From Seonamhaeicola maritimus (GTDB lineage Bacteria > Bacteroidota > Bacteroidia > Flavobacteriales > Flavobacteriaceae): a stretch of DNA of 64,000 nucleotides. Below the pieces are notes generated by a model. It was not told where the DNA came from. It ran no database searches and saw nothing but the letters and a program-made list of their open reading frames with translations. Numbering within the stretch: position 1 is the first letter of the stretch; each line of letters opens with the position of its first letter. Below, piece after piece: positions 8,203 through 17,237 of this stretch. The translations under genes and the position numbers were made by a program. Where the stretch lies: NCBI RefSeq assembly GCF_008056315.1, contig NZ_VRKQ01000008.1, positions 186,001-250,000 of the forward strand, written 5' to 3'.

Positions 8203-9627
8203 CTACTTTTCAGCTTTATAATCCGGGTTTGAGCTCGGGTACTTTGCATTTACAGATTTCTGAAGGTTATGTAATCTGTTTTGTAAAGCTATTACTTTTT
8301 CAGGTTCTTTTAATGATAAATCGTTTGTTTCGGAAATATCATCTTTTAAATTATACAATTCTAAAGTTTCAGAATCATAAAACTCAATTAATTTCCAATC
8401 ACCTTGACGGATAGCGGCTCCCGGTGCCCAACCACTACCGTGGTAATGCGGATAATGCCAGAAGATTTCTTTTCTTTCAATAGGGCCATTGTTAACTAAA
8501 ATAGGGCTCAAATCTACACCATCAATTTCTATGGTTGCATCAATTTCTATGTCTGCCATGGAGAGCAAAGTGGGAAAAAAATCATGGCTTACAACAGGTT
8601 CATTAATAACTTTGTCTTTAACCGCATAATGAGAAGGTTTAATTAATAATGGCACCCTTATGCCTCCTTCATATAACCAGCCTTTTCCTGCTCTTAAGGG
8701 TTCTATAGAGGTAGGGCCTTTTCTTTTGCCTGTATTTAAAACGGTTGATAGCCCACCATTATCCGAAGTAAAAATCAATGTTGTGTTATCATATAATTCT
8801 TGTTCTTTCAATTTGGCAACCAGTTTTCCAATGTTTTTATCCAGAGCATACACCATAGAAGCGTAATCAGCATTATGTTGTTTTAGCGTTGTGACACCTC
8901 TTCCTTCTTCTCGAAAATCAGGCTCTGATAGTTTTATATTTTTAAACTTCTCAACATATTGTTTGTTGGCTTGAATAGGGGTGTGAACCGTGTAATAACT
9001 CAAGTATAAAAGAAATGGGTCATTATCCACAGATTCTATAAAATTGATAGTTTCATTTGTTAACCTATCGGTTAAATATTCTCCTTTTGGGCCGTCAGAG
9101 ATTTTAGGGTTTTTATAAGGTGAGTAATAACCTCCGGGAGGACTTCCTTTATGATGTCCGCCTATATTAATATCGAACCCTTGTTCTTCAGGATAATAGC
9201 CTTCATCACCCAAGTGCCATTTTCCAGCGAAAAAGGTCTTGTATCCATGGGTTTTAAAAGCTTTAGCTATGGTAGTTTCTTTAAGTGGTAATTCGTTTAA
9301 AATGTCTGGTCCAACAAGTTTTTCAGTTGTTTTAGGAACAAATCCTGGAATCCAATCGGTTATATTCAATCTTGCAGGGTGTTTTCCGGTCATAATAGCG
9401 GCTCTGGTTGGAGAACAAATAGAGGCCGATGCATAGGCGTTTGTAAATTGAATGCTTTCCTTACATAAGGCGTCAATATTTGGAGATTCATAAAAGGAAC
9501 TTCCGGAATAGCCTAAATCTGTCCAACCTAAATCGTCAACTAATATGAATACGAAATTTTGCTTTTTTTTAGTACACGATGAAAGAACTATTAACAGGAG
9601 GATTAGAGTTAGAACGTATTTCTGCAT
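8203..9627 (-). CDS. Formylglycine-dependent sulfatase, lipoprotein
   Basis: 474 residues; MQKYVLTLILLLIVLSSC is a lipoprotein signal. Family S1 sulfatase hallmarks: metal-binding Asp31-Asp32 in VDDLGW, the CxPxR maturation motif at Cys71 (CSPTRAAIMTGKHP, Cys oxidised to formylglycine), GKWHLG in the middle and TSDNGG later. It hydrolyses sulfate esters in the periplasm or at the cell surface. Marine flavobacteria use many of these on sulfated polysaccharides. No maturase gene, SusC/SusD pair or glycoside hydrolase is adjacent, so the substrate stays open. It starts 2 nt after the upstream M1 peptidase gene ends. Confidence 0.95.
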   Translation of the reverse strand: MQKYVLTLILLLIVLSSCTKKKQNFVFILVDDLGWTDLGYSGSSFYESPNIDALCKESIQFTNAYASASICSPTRAAIMTGKHPARLNITDWIPGFVPKTTEKLVGPDILNELPLKETTIAKAFKTHGYKTFFAGKWHLGDEGYYPEEQGFDINIGGHHKGSPPGGYYSPYKNPKISDGPKGEYLTDRLTNETINFIESVDNDPFLLYLSYYTVHTPIQANKQYVEKFKNIKLSEPDFREEGRGVTTLKQHNADYASMVYALDKNIGKLVAKLKEQELYDNTTLIFTSDNGGLSTVLNTGKRKGPTSIEPLRAGKGWLYEGGIRVPLLIKPSHYAVKDKVINEPVVSHDFFPTLLSMADIEIDATIEIDGVDLSPILVNNGPIERKEIFWHYPHYHGSGWAPGAAIRQGDWKLIEFYDSETLELYNLKDDISETNDLSLKEPEKVIALQNRLHNLQKSVNAKYPSSNPDYKAEK

Positions 9628-9629
9628 AA

Positions 9630-11864
9630 TTAATTTCCGGACTGCTTGTTTTTAAACTTCTCAAAATCTGATGCTGTTTCAACTTTTGGAAAACTATTAT
9701 TTTTAGTATTGGTGTCAGCAAATTCAAAATTAGGGTCTAAATTAACTTTTGACACTTCCTTTTCTTTAACAAAAGTGTGTTTGATTTCGTATTCATTTCT
9801 TCGCCAAATTTCGGCTGGTAATCGGTCTATTGCTTTTGTGCCATCAGCAAAAACCCATTCAATTGTTACAGGCATTACTAATCCGCCTTTATTTTTAATA
9901 GTAACTTCATAAATATTTTTGCCAGATAGTTGTTTTCTAACCTCAGACTCATCAAGTCTTGATAAAAAACCGCCATATGAAGCATCTGGTGTTGAGGTCA
10001 TATTAATAGTTTTTGGCCCGTTAGAAAAATCTTTGGCTGAAGCTTCAGTGCTTTTCCCGTCTGCTTCAATTTTTAATTTGGCAGATTGATTTTGGTCTTC
10101 AATATTACTATGCTCTTCGTAAACCTTAAACCATTTTACGTCACTTAACTCCATGTCAACATTGTCGGTAGTAAAAAACCACCCTCTATAAAACCAATCT
10201 AAGTCAACGGCGGTGGCATCTTCTAGGGTTCTGAATAAATCTCCTGGATTTGGGTGTTTGTATTTCCAACGGTTAGCATATTCCTTGAATGCCTCATCAA
10301 ATAATTCTTTTCCTATGATAGAATTTCTAAGCATTTGTAAACCAACGGTTGGTTTTAAATAAAAATTAGCTCCAAACTGACTCATTAGTTCGCTATCTGA
10401 AGTTGTCATGATTGGACGCAAGATATTTTTATCACCACTCATAAAGGGAACAATGCTATTAGGAGTGGTACTGTTAAAATCTGGATATCTTTCTGCAACA
10501 GTTCTTTGGTGAAGAAAGGTGTTTAGTCCTTCATCCATCCACATCCATTTACGTTCGTCTGAACTTATAATCATTGGGAACCAATTATGCCCCACTTCAT
10601 GAATAATAGTTCCTATCATTCCCGCTTTAGCACCATTACTCATTTTGCCATTTTTTGGACGCCCACCATTAAAACTAATCATTGGAAATTCCATGCCAAT
10701 ATTAGATGTGTTTACGGAGATACAAACAGGGTATGGGTAGTCAAAAGTAGCTTCGGAATAAACTTCTAAAGCATGCATAATGGCTTTGGTAGATTCTTCT
10801 TTCCAAACGGGTAAGCCTTCTTTAGGGTAAAATGACATAGCCATAACCGTGTTGGTTGGTAATTTTACGTTTTGAGCATCCCAAAGGAATTTTCTAGATG
10901 ATGCGAAGGCAAAATCACGAACATTTTCAGCTTTAAATTTCCAAGTTTTTTTCTTGTTTGATTTTTCTTTTTCGTTGATTAGGGCTTCTTCTTTGGTAAT
11001 AATCATTACGGGTTTGTCAAATGATTTTTCGGCCTCTTTCAATCGATTCCTTTGTTTTTTTGTTAAAACCGATTCTGGATTTTGTAAAGCCCCAGTAGAT
11101 GCGACAGCATGATCTGAAGGTACGGTGATTTCAACCTCATAATCTCCAAATTCTAATGCAAATTCTCCTAATTTTTGAAACTGCTGATTTTGCCAACCTT
11201 CAGTATCATTATAAACCGCCATTCTTGGAAACCAATGGGCAATTAAGTAAACCGTATTGTCATCTTCAGGGAAATATTCGTAGCCTTCTCTAGAAAGCAA
11301 ATACATACTGCGGTCTGTGATATGATAGGACCAAGCAATGCTCAAAACAGTTGATTCTCCAGATTTCAGAGGTTGATTAAGCTTAACTTTCATCATGGTA
11401 TTGTTTACCATAGTTTTTAAGTTGTTATCACCTTCATCTTTCACATATTTAATGGTGTAACCAGCTGGAAAGTTGATAGCTCTTGTAAGGAATTGCATTT
11501 GGCGGGCACTCATGCCATCTGTAATATTATTATTTATAGAACCAAAATCTTCATTGCCCTTTTTATTTACATTTTGCTCAAGCTGAATCCATAAATAACT
11601 TAAATCATCTGGAGAATTGTTGTAATAAGTGATGGTTTCCTCCCCAGAAAGGGTATTGTTTGCTTCGTCTAATTCGGCTTTAATTTTGTAATCAGCCCGT
11701 TGTTGCCAATAATCTTTTCCAGGAGCACCACTTGCTGTTCTGTAGGTGTTGGGTGGAGAAATCATATTATCTATAGGTTCAAACTTACCTTGCCAGGGCT
11801 GTGTTTGTGCACCTATATTGAATAAAAGGAATAGTGAAAATAATAATGATATTGAAATTCGCAT
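9630..11864 (-). CDS. M1-family zinc metallopeptidase (aminopeptidase-like), exported
   Basis: 744 residues from the ATG at 11864, which places the signal peptide MRISISLLFSLFLLFNIGAQ at the N-terminus; an ATG 15 codons upstream would bury it. The catalytic zinc site is HEVGHNWF followed by WMDEGLNTF (HExxH-x18-E), as in M1 gluzincins. The N-terminal half is beta-rich, as in the aminopeptidase N-like family. The conserved GxMEN exopeptidase motif appears only in altered form (IGMEFPMISFNGG). This variant is common in Bacteroidetes M1 proteins. It is the first gene of the operon with sulfatase and peroxidase. Confidence 0.93.
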   Translation of the reverse strand: MRISISLLFSLFLLFNIGAQTQPWQGKFEPIDNMISPPNTYRTASGAPGKDYWQQRADYKIKAELDEANNTLSGEETITYYNNSPDDLSYLWIQLEQNVNKKGNEDFGSINNNITDGMSARQMQFLTRAINFPAGYTIKYVKDEGDNNLKTMVNNTMMKVKLNQPLKSGESTVLSIAWSYHITDRSMYLLSREGYEYFPEDDNTVYLIAHWFPRMAVYNDTEGWQNQQFQKLGEFALEFGDYEVEITVPSDHAVASTGALQNPESVLTKKQRNRLKEAEKSFDKPVMIITKEEALINEKEKSNKKKTWKFKAENVRDFAFASSRKFLWDAQNVKLPTNTVMAMSFYPKEGLPVWKEESTKAIMHALEVYSEATFDYPYPVCISVNTSNIGMEFPMISFNGGRPKNGKMSNGAKAGMIGTIIHEVGHNWFPMIISSDERKWMWMDEGLNTFLHQRTVAERYPDFNSTTPNSIVPFMSGDKNILRPIMTTSDSELMSQFGANFYLKPTVGLQMLRNSIIGKELFDEAFKEYANRWKYKHPNPGDLFRTLEDATAVDLDWFYRGWFFTTDNVDMELSDVKWFKVYEEHSNIEDQNQSAKLKIEADGKSTEASAKDFSNGPKTINMTSTPDASYGGFLSRLDESEVRKQLSGKNIYEVTIKNKGGLVMPVTIEWVFADGTKAIDRLPAEIWRRNEYEIKHTFVKEKEVSKVNLDPNFEFADTNTKNNSFPKVETASDFEKFKNKQSGN

Positions 11865-11887
11865 AATAATTGAGTTAGTCAGATTCA

Positions 11888-11913
11888 AGAATTGCTCACA
11901 ATATAGCAATTCT
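11888..11913. repeat. Perfect 8-bp inverted repeat upstream of the M1 peptidase operon
   Basis: AGAATTGC (11888-11895) and GCAATTCT (11906-11913) are exact reverse complements separated by 10 nt. The repeat begins 24 nt upstream of the M1 start codon. No T-tract follows, so it is more likely an operator or a 5'-UTR hairpin than a terminator. Confidence 0.6.
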
Positions 11914-11996
11914 CGATAGTTATTTTTGCGAATACCCTTTATAAATTAACATATGGTTATGCTTTTGTAAAAAGGCTTAAATGTGAGAATTTATTG

Positions 11997-12027
11997 TTGT
12001 TAAAGGTCAAAGGGTTCAGTACCTTTG
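11997..12027 (+). promoter_or_regulatory. Promoter of ppa
   Basis: TTG (11997-11999), 20 nt, then TACCTTTG (12020-12027), a full match to the Bacteroidetes TTG / TAnnTTTG promoter. It leaves about 15-20 nt of leader before the ATG at 12049. Confidence 0.75.
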
Positions 12028-12048
12028 CAGCTTAAAATAGAGAAATAT

Positions 12049-12576
12049 ATGGCTAAGAAAAAAGACTTAACATTTGATGTTTTAATAGAAATACCTAAAG
12101 GGAGTAGAAATAAATATGAGTATGATTTTACACTGAATAAAATTCGTTTTGATCGTACTTTGTTTTCATCTATGATGTATCCGGGTGATTATGGTTTTAT
12201 TCCTGAGACATTGGCTTTAGATCAAGATCCTTTAGATGTATTAGTACTGTCAACTGAGCCTTCTTACCCTATGGTAGTGATGGAAGTAAGACCGGTTGGT
12301 GTATTTCATATGACCGATGAAAAAGGGCCAGATGAGAAGATTATTTGTGTTCCTGTATCAGACCCCGTTTGGAGTCACAGGGCAGATATCTCACATTTAA
12401 ACCCTCATAGATTAAAAGAAATAGAACATTTTTTCCAGGTTTATAAAGATTTAGAAGAGAAAAAAGTAGATGTTGGCGGTTGGGGAAATGCTGAGGAAGC
12501 GATTAAGATTTACCACCAATGTGTAAAACGCTATGAAGATAGTGAGCACAAGAAAAAGCGTACGTTTGTTATCTAA
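12049..12576 (+). CDS. ppa: Soluble family I inorganic pyrophosphatase
   Basis: 175 residues from ATG 12049 (MAKKKDLTFDVLIEIPKGS). An in-frame TTG upstream lies on the promoter -7 box and is rejected as a start. The family I signature is present: DYGFIPETLALDQDPLDVLVL region with the D-x-D-P-x-D metal-binding aspartates, and the lysine/arginine-rich IEIPKGSRNKYE substrate site. It hydrolyses cytoplasmic pyrophosphate and drives biosynthetic reactions forward. It is monocistronic: own promoter, then a strong terminator before the membrane pyrophosphatase gene. Confidence 0.97.
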   Translation: MAKKKDLTFDVLIEIPKGSRNKYEYDFTLNKIRFDRTLFSSMMYPGDYGFIPETLALDQDPLDVLVLSTEPSYPMVVMEVRPVGVFHMTDEKGPDEKIICVPVSDPVWSHRADISHLNPHRLKEIEHFFQVYKDLEEKKVDVGGWGNAEEAIKIYHQCVKRYEDSEHKKKRTFVI

Positions 12577-12610
12577 TTATTAGATTCGCAAAATACCAGT
12601 ATAAAAATTG

Positions 12611-12640
12611 AGCCATCTTAAATTTAGGATGGCTTTTTTT
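12611..12640 (+). terminator. Terminator of ppa
   Basis: AGCCATC (12611-12617) pairs with GATGGCT (12628-12634) around a 10-nt loop, followed by a run of T to 12640. Confidence 0.9.
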
Positions 12641-12706
12641 ATCACTTTAATTTTCCTATTTTTAGCGCCTCAAAAAAAATATAATTAATAACTAACTAAA
12701 TAAAAT

Positions 12707-15049
12707 ATGAAGTATATAGTAGATTTTTTACCTCTTTTTGGAGTCTTGGCATTATTATTTGTTTTTGTAAAAAATGTTTGGGTTTCTAAGCAAGAAGTAG
12801 GTAATGAAAAAATGGCAAAAATTGCAAAACACATTGCAGATGGCGCCATGTCTTTCTTAAAAGCTGAATACAAAATTTTGGCAATTTTTGTTGTGGCTGT
12901 TGCTATCTTATTATTCTTTAAGGGTAATTCAGAAGAAGGATCTCACGGAATGGTTGCGGTATCTTTTGTTGTTGGAGCTATATGTTCAGCTTTAGCTGGG
13001 TTTATTGGAATGCGTGTAGCTACAAAGGCAAATGTTAGAACAACTAATGCGGCTAGAACTTCTTTAGGAAAGGCATTAGAAGTTGCCTTTGCTGGTGGTT
13101 CTGTTATGGGATTAGGAGTTGTTGGCTTAGGAGTACTTGGTTTAAGTGGTTTATTTATGATTTACCAAATGATGTGGCCAGGTTCTGAAAATATTCCAAT
13201 GGTGCTTAATGTATTATCTGGATTTTCATTAGGAGCTTCATCTATTGCATTATTTGCCCGTGTTGGTGGTGGTATTTATACTAAAGCAGCCGATGTAGGT
13301 GCAGATTTAGTAGGAAAGGTAGAAGCTGGTATTCCTGAAGATCACCCATTAAATCCTGCTACTATTGCAGATAATGTAGGTGATAACGTTGGAGATGTTG
13401 CTGGAATGGGGGCTGATTTATTTGAATCGTTCGTTGGATCTATAATTGGTACAATGGTTCTTGGAGCATTTATATTTACACCAGACTTTGGTGGTTTAGG
13501 TGCTGTATACTTGCCATTGGTATTAGCGGCAGTTGGTATAATAATGTCAATAATAGGAACCTTCTTTGTAAAAGTTAAAGATGGCGGTTCTCCGCATAAA
13601 GCATTAAACTTAGGTGAGTTTGGTTCTGGTGCATTAATGGTTATTGCTGCTTACTTTATTATTGGAGCAATGCTTCCAGAACAAATAGAAGGATTACCTT
13701 CTGGTTCTATGGGTGTGTTTTGGGCAGTACTTGCTGGTTTAATTGCCGGATTTGGTGTTGGAAAAATAACTGAATTTTATACAGGAACAGGTACAATACC
13801 TGTAAACTCCATTGTAAAACAATCGGAAACGGGTTCTGCAACAAATATAATTGCAGGATTAGGAGTAGGTATGATGTCTACTGCAGGTCCTATTATATTA
13901 ATTGCCGGAGCTATTTTAGTATCTCATTACTTTGCCGGTTTATATGGTATTGCTATTGCAGCAGTAGGAATGTTAGCAAATACAGGAATTCAATTGGCTG
14001 TTGATGCTTACGGACCAATTTCTGATAATGCTGGTGGTATTGCTGAAATGGCTGAATTACCAAGCGAAGTAAGAGAGCGTACAGATAAATTAGATGCAGT
14101 GGGTAATACAACGGCTGCTATTGGTAAAGGATTTGCAATTGCTTCTGCTGCATTAACGGCTTTAGCTTTATTTGCTGCCTTTATGAAAACTGCAGGTGTA
14201 ACGGCAATTGATGTGTCTCAACCAGATATTATGGCAGGTTTATTAATTGGTGGTATGTTACCATTTGTTTTTTCAGCTTTATCTATGAAAGCTGTTGGTA
14301 GAGCTGCTATGGCTATGATTGAAGAGGTACGTCGTCAATTTAAAGATATTCCTCAATTGAAAGCGGCATTAGAGATTATGCGTAAGTATGATTCTGATAT
14401 GACAAAAGCCACTGAAGCTGATAGAAAAATATTTGATGAAGCTGATGGTTATGCTGAGTATGATAAATGTGTTGAAATTTCTACAAATGCATCTATTAGA
14501 GAAATGGTATTACCTGGATTATTAGCTTTAGCAGTTCCAGTTGCTGTTGGTTTTATTGGTGGTGCTGAAATGTTAGGAGGTCTTTTAGCAGGTGTTACTA
14601 CTTGTGGTGTGTTGATGGCTATTTTCCAGTCTAATGCTGGTGGTGCTTGGGATAACGCTAAAAAGATGATAGAAGAGCAAGGTAGAAAAGGAACGGAGGC
14701 TCATAAAGCTGCTGTAGTAGGCGATACTGTGGGTGATCCATTTAAAGATACTTCAGGTCCTTCATTAAATATCTTATTGAAATTAATGAGTGTAGTTGCT
14801 TTAGTAATTGCACCTAGTTTAGTTTCAGATGAAGCAGTTCAAGCTTATAACGATAGCTCAACTGATGTTGAAATGGTTGAGGTTTCTAAAGAAATAAAAG
14901 TGAATATGACTAATAATGATGATGGAACTGTAAAAGCTGTTGTTACTATGGTAACTATTGAAAACGGGGAAGAGTCTACAGCGTATGAAACTTTTGAAGG
15001 AACTGAAGCTGAAGTAAAAGCAAATATTGAAGCTATAAAGAAGGGTTAA
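12707..15049 (+). CDS. hppA: Membrane ion-translocating pyrophosphatase, K+-dependent type
   Basis: 780 residues, about 16 membrane segments. Catalytic loops carry DVGADLVGK, then [18 protein letters not shown], and near the end [17 protein letters not shown], all diagnostic of H+/Na+-pumping pyrophosphatases. In [10 protein letters not shown] the residue after NTT is Ala, not the Lys of K+-independent enzymes, which by family knowledge predicts K+ activation. Whether it pumps H+, Na+ or both cannot be settled here. A hydrophilic, acidic C-terminal tail of about 70 residues follows the last membrane segment (from VSDEAVQAY) and is not part of the core enzyme. Terminators lie on both sides, so it is monocistronic. 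Confidence 0.96.
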   Translation: MKYIVDFLPLFGVLALLFVFVKNVWVSKQEVGNEKMAKIAKHIADGAMSFLKAEYKILAIFVVAVAILLFFKGNSEEGSHGMVAVSFVVGAICSALAGFIGMRVATKANVRTTNAARTSLGKALEVAFAGGSVMGLGVVGLGVLGLSGLFMIYQMMWPGSENIPMVLNVLSGFSLGASSIALFARVGGGIYTKAADVGADLVGKVEAGIPEDHPLNPATIADNVGDNVGDVAGMGADLFESFVGSIIGTMVLGAFIFTPDFGGLGAVYLPLVLAAVGIIMSIIGTFFVKVKDGGSPHKALNLGEFGSGALMVIAAYFIIGAMLPEQIEGLPSGSMGVFWAVLAGLIAGFGVGKITEFYTGTGTIPVNSIVKQSETGSATNIIAGLGVGMMSTAGPIILIAGAILVSHYFAGLYGIAIAAVGMLANTGIQLAVDAYGPISDNAGGIAEMAELPSEVRERTDKLDAVGNTTAAIGKGFAIASAALTALALFAAFMKTAGVTAIDVSQPDIMAGLLIGGMLPFVFSALSMKAVGRAAMAMIEEVRRQFKDIPQLKAALEIMRKYDSDMTKATEADRKIFDEADGYAEYDKCVEISTNASIREMVLPGLLALAVPVAVGFIGGAEMLGGLLAGVTTCGVLMAIFQSNAGGAWDNAKKMIEEQGRKGTEAHKAAVVGDTVGDPFKDTSGPSLNILLKLMSVVALVIAPSLVSDEAVQAYNDSSTDVEMVEVSKEIKVNMTNNDDGTVKAVVTMVTIENGEESTAYETFEGTEAEVKANIEAIKKG

Positions 15050-15074
15050 TTTTCTAAACTAAAACTAACTAAAT

Positions 15075-15106
15075 AAAAAAACCACGCTAAAAGCGTGGTT
15101 TTTTTA
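15075..15106. terminator. Bidirectional terminator between hppA and the deoxynucleoside kinase gene
   Basis: ACCACGCT (15081-15088) and AGCGTGGT (15092-15099) form a perfect stem with a 3-nt loop. An A-run lies on the left and a T-run on the right, so it can work for both convergent genes. Confidence 0.92.
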
Positions 15107-15123
15107 TTATATAATTTTCGGGA

Positions 15124-15738
15124 TTAAAACAATCCGTGAATTTCAGCGTCAATAGTATTTATGACTTGTCCTAAGTCTTCAGGGTTGTCAACAAAATCTA
15201 AATTGTCTACATCAATGATTACTAATTTACCTTTAGTGTAACCGTGTATCCAAGCTTCATAGCGTTCATTTAATCGGCTTAAATAATCAATACTGATAGA
15301 GTTTTCATAATCACGACCACGTTTGTGAATTTGTTTAACCAAATTAGGAATTGAACTCCTTAAATAAATCAATAAGTCTGGCCCTTGAACAAGCGATTCC
15401 ATTAATTCAAAAAGAGAGCTGTAATTCTCAAAATCACGGTTGGTCATTAAACCCATGGCGTGTAAATTGGGAGCAAAAATATGTGCATCCTCATAAATAG
15501 TTCTATCTTGAATGATGTCTTTGCCACTTTGACGTATTTGTAAAACTTGACGAAATCTACTATTCAAGAAATACACCTGAAGGTTAAAACTCCAACGTTC
15601 CATTTGATTGTAAAAATCATCTAAATACGGATTGTCTACAACATCTTCTAATTGGGCTTCCCATTTATAATGTTTTGCTAGTAATTTAGTTAGGGTAGTC
15701 TTTCCAGCGCCAATATTTCCGGCAATCGCAATATGCAT
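15124..15738 (-). CDS. Deoxynucleoside kinase
   Basis: 204 residues. The P-loop GNIGAGKTT lies at residues 7-15. QDRTIYEDAHIFA in the middle corresponds to the catalytic Glu/Arg segment of the dCK/dGK/TK2-type deoxynucleoside kinase family. A basic lid region (IHKRGRDYENSI) follows. It phosphorylates deoxynucleosides for salvage; base specificity is not readable. It is last in a minus-strand run behind the two-component genes and an unknown exported protein, 2 nt from the latter. Confidence 0.92.
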   Translation of the reverse strand: MHIAIAGNIGAGKTTLTKLLAKHYKWEAQLEDVVDNPYLDDFYNQMERWSFNLQVYFLNSRFRQVLQIRQSGKDIIQDRTIYEDAHIFAPNLHAMGLMTNRDFENYSSLFELMESLVQGPDLLIYLRSSIPNLVKQIHKRGRDYENSISIDYLSRLNERYEAWIHGYTKGKLVIIDVDNLDFVDNPEDLGQVINTIDAEIHGLF

Positions 15739-15740
15739 AC

Positions 15741-16520
15741 TTAATTAATTTTTAATTGGAATTGTTGTAGTTTTTGATTCTGGTAAATATACAAGGTTTC
15801 ATTGGTTACAAAAAACTGATTTATCAACAAATTTGGTATTTCAATTGGCGTTGTTAATTCTGAATCTTTTTTTAGAAAATATAAGCTATTGTCTTTCTTT
15901 AAAACAATATTCCCATTGTTTTCAGCTAATTCTGAAAAGCCCTCATTTTTCATTTTTTTAATTAAATTTCCAAAGTAATTATACTGATAAATAGATTTTT
16001 GGGTAAGTAACCAGACACTGTTATAATTGCTTTTTAAATCCAGTATTTTGCTTTGAATAGGTAATGAGCGTGCTTGAGTTTTACCGCTTTTGTAATTGTA
16101 TAATTCTAATTGTTGATTGTCTTGATTAAAAACCCAAAGTGTATTATCAAACCCAGCAGAAATATGAGTGATATTTTTATATGGTTGAATGGTATTAAAA
16201 TCAATTTTGAAGATTTCTGCTAATCGATTATCTAAAATTATAACGGTATTAAAATCTTTATAAAAGAGATTAATCTTTAAAGGGTTAAAAGCATTAGCCG
16301 AAGTTACATCACCTAATTGTAAATTATTATATGATATTGTTTTGTCAGAACTCTTTTTATAGAAGGTGTTGTATTGTAAATAATAGACGGTTCCAAAATT
16401 ATCAACAGACACTATCTTAGCAGATTTAAAATCGGTCGATTTAATCAAAGAAGACTCAATACTATTTTGAGTGTATATTGATAGTGGGAATAATATAAAA
16501 AAGACTATTTTGTACTTCAT
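15741..16520 (-). CDS. Exported protein of unknown function, beta-propeller-like
   Basis: 259 residues with a signal peptide (MKYKIVFFILFPLSIYTQNS). The remainder is a series of short beta strands with repeated aromatic/Asn/Asp turns (TVYYLQYNTFYKK, NTLWVFNQDNQQLELYN, SVWLLTQKSIYQYNYFGN), which suggests a small propeller. I recognise no named family. It sits between the response regulator (33 nt away) and the deoxynucleoside kinase (2 nt away), all on one strand. Cotranscription with the two-component system is likely, but a functional link is inference. Confidence 0.8.
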   Translation of the reverse strand: MKYKIVFFILFPLSIYTQNSIESSLIKSTDFKSAKIVSVDNFGTVYYLQYNTFYKKSSDKTISYNNLQLGDVTSANAFNPLKINLFYKDFNTVIILDNRLAEIFKIDFNTIQPYKNITHISAGFDNTLWVFNQDNQQLELYNYKSGKTQARSLPIQSKILDLKSNYNSVWLLTQKSIYQYNYFGNLIKKMKNEGFSELAENNGNIVLKKDNSLYFLKKDSELTTPIEIPNLLINQFFVTNETLYIYQNQKLQQFQLKIN

Positions 16521-16553
16521 GCTGACTTGAAAAATACAAAAATCAAACCAGTT

Positions 16554-17237
16554 TTAGCAAATTAATTTATAACCATATCCGCGAATGTTAATGATTTGCA
16601 AGTTTTCGTCTGAATTTAGTTTTTTTCTAAGTTTGGTGATGAATACATCCATGCTTCGTGCACTGAAAAAGTCATCATTCCCCCAGAGTTTTTTGAGGAT
16701 AATAGAACGGTCTAATACTTGGTTTTTGTTCTTAATTAAATGAAATAATAAATGGGCTTCTCTATGGGTAAGTTGTTGGGGTGATTCTATTTTAAATTGA
16801 AGTGTTTGCTTTGGAAAGTTAAAAGCATAGTCTCCAACTTGAAGAATGTCTGACTCTTTTTGAACTTTTGTTCTATTCAACAAATTATTAATACGAACAA
16901 TGAGCTCTTCCATACTAAAAGGCTTTTTAAGGTAGTCATTGCCACCAATAGTAAAACCTTCAACAACATCTTGGGTTTGTGATTTTGCAGTTAAAAAAAT
17001 AATAGGAATGGTATCGTCTAAAGTTCTAATGTCTTTAGCTAGAGTAAAACCATCCTTTTTTGGCATCATTACATCTAATACTAATAATTCGGGGCTACTG
17101 GTTTTATAGGTTTCAAAAGCTTTTTCTCCATTATCACAAAGTAGTACCTTAAAGTTTCTGGTTTCTAAACTTTCTTTAATAATCAAACCCAAAGCTGGTT
17201 CGTCTTCTGCTAAAAGTATGGTGGTTGGTTTACTCAT
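16554..17237 (-). CDS. OmpR-family response regulator
   Basis: 227 residues: receiver domain (about 5-118) with acidic pocket AEDEP near residue 10, phosphoacceptor Asp55 (LLVLDVMMPKKDG) and the conserved Lys in FLTAKS; then a winged-helix DNA-binding domain (about 130-227, ending NIRGYGYKLIC). It overlaps the kinase gene by 8 nt, so both proteins are probably made in a fixed ratio. It resembles the Bacteroides RprY class. The phased TTAAC repeats upstream of the kinase gene are a plausible binding site for this protein. Confidence 0.96.
   Translation of the reverse strand: MSKPTTILLAEDEPALGLIIKESLETRNFKVLLCDNGEKAFETYKTSSPELLVLDVMMPKKDGFTLAKDIRTLDDTIPIIFLTAKSQTQDVVEGFTIGGNDYLKKPFSMEELIVRINNLLNRTKVQKESDILQVGDYAFNFPKQTLQFKIESPQQLTHREAHLLFHLIKNKNQVLDRSIILKKLWGNDDFFSARSMDVFITKLRKKLNSDENLQIINIRGYGYKLIC

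Noticed and set aside
11888-11913. Terminator upstream of the M1 operon
   Set aside because: A good inverted repeat, but no T-run on either strand.
12657-12664. hppA -7 box TATTTTTA
   Set aside because: It lacks the final G of TAnnTTTG and has no convincing -33; such AT-rich matches are expected by chance.
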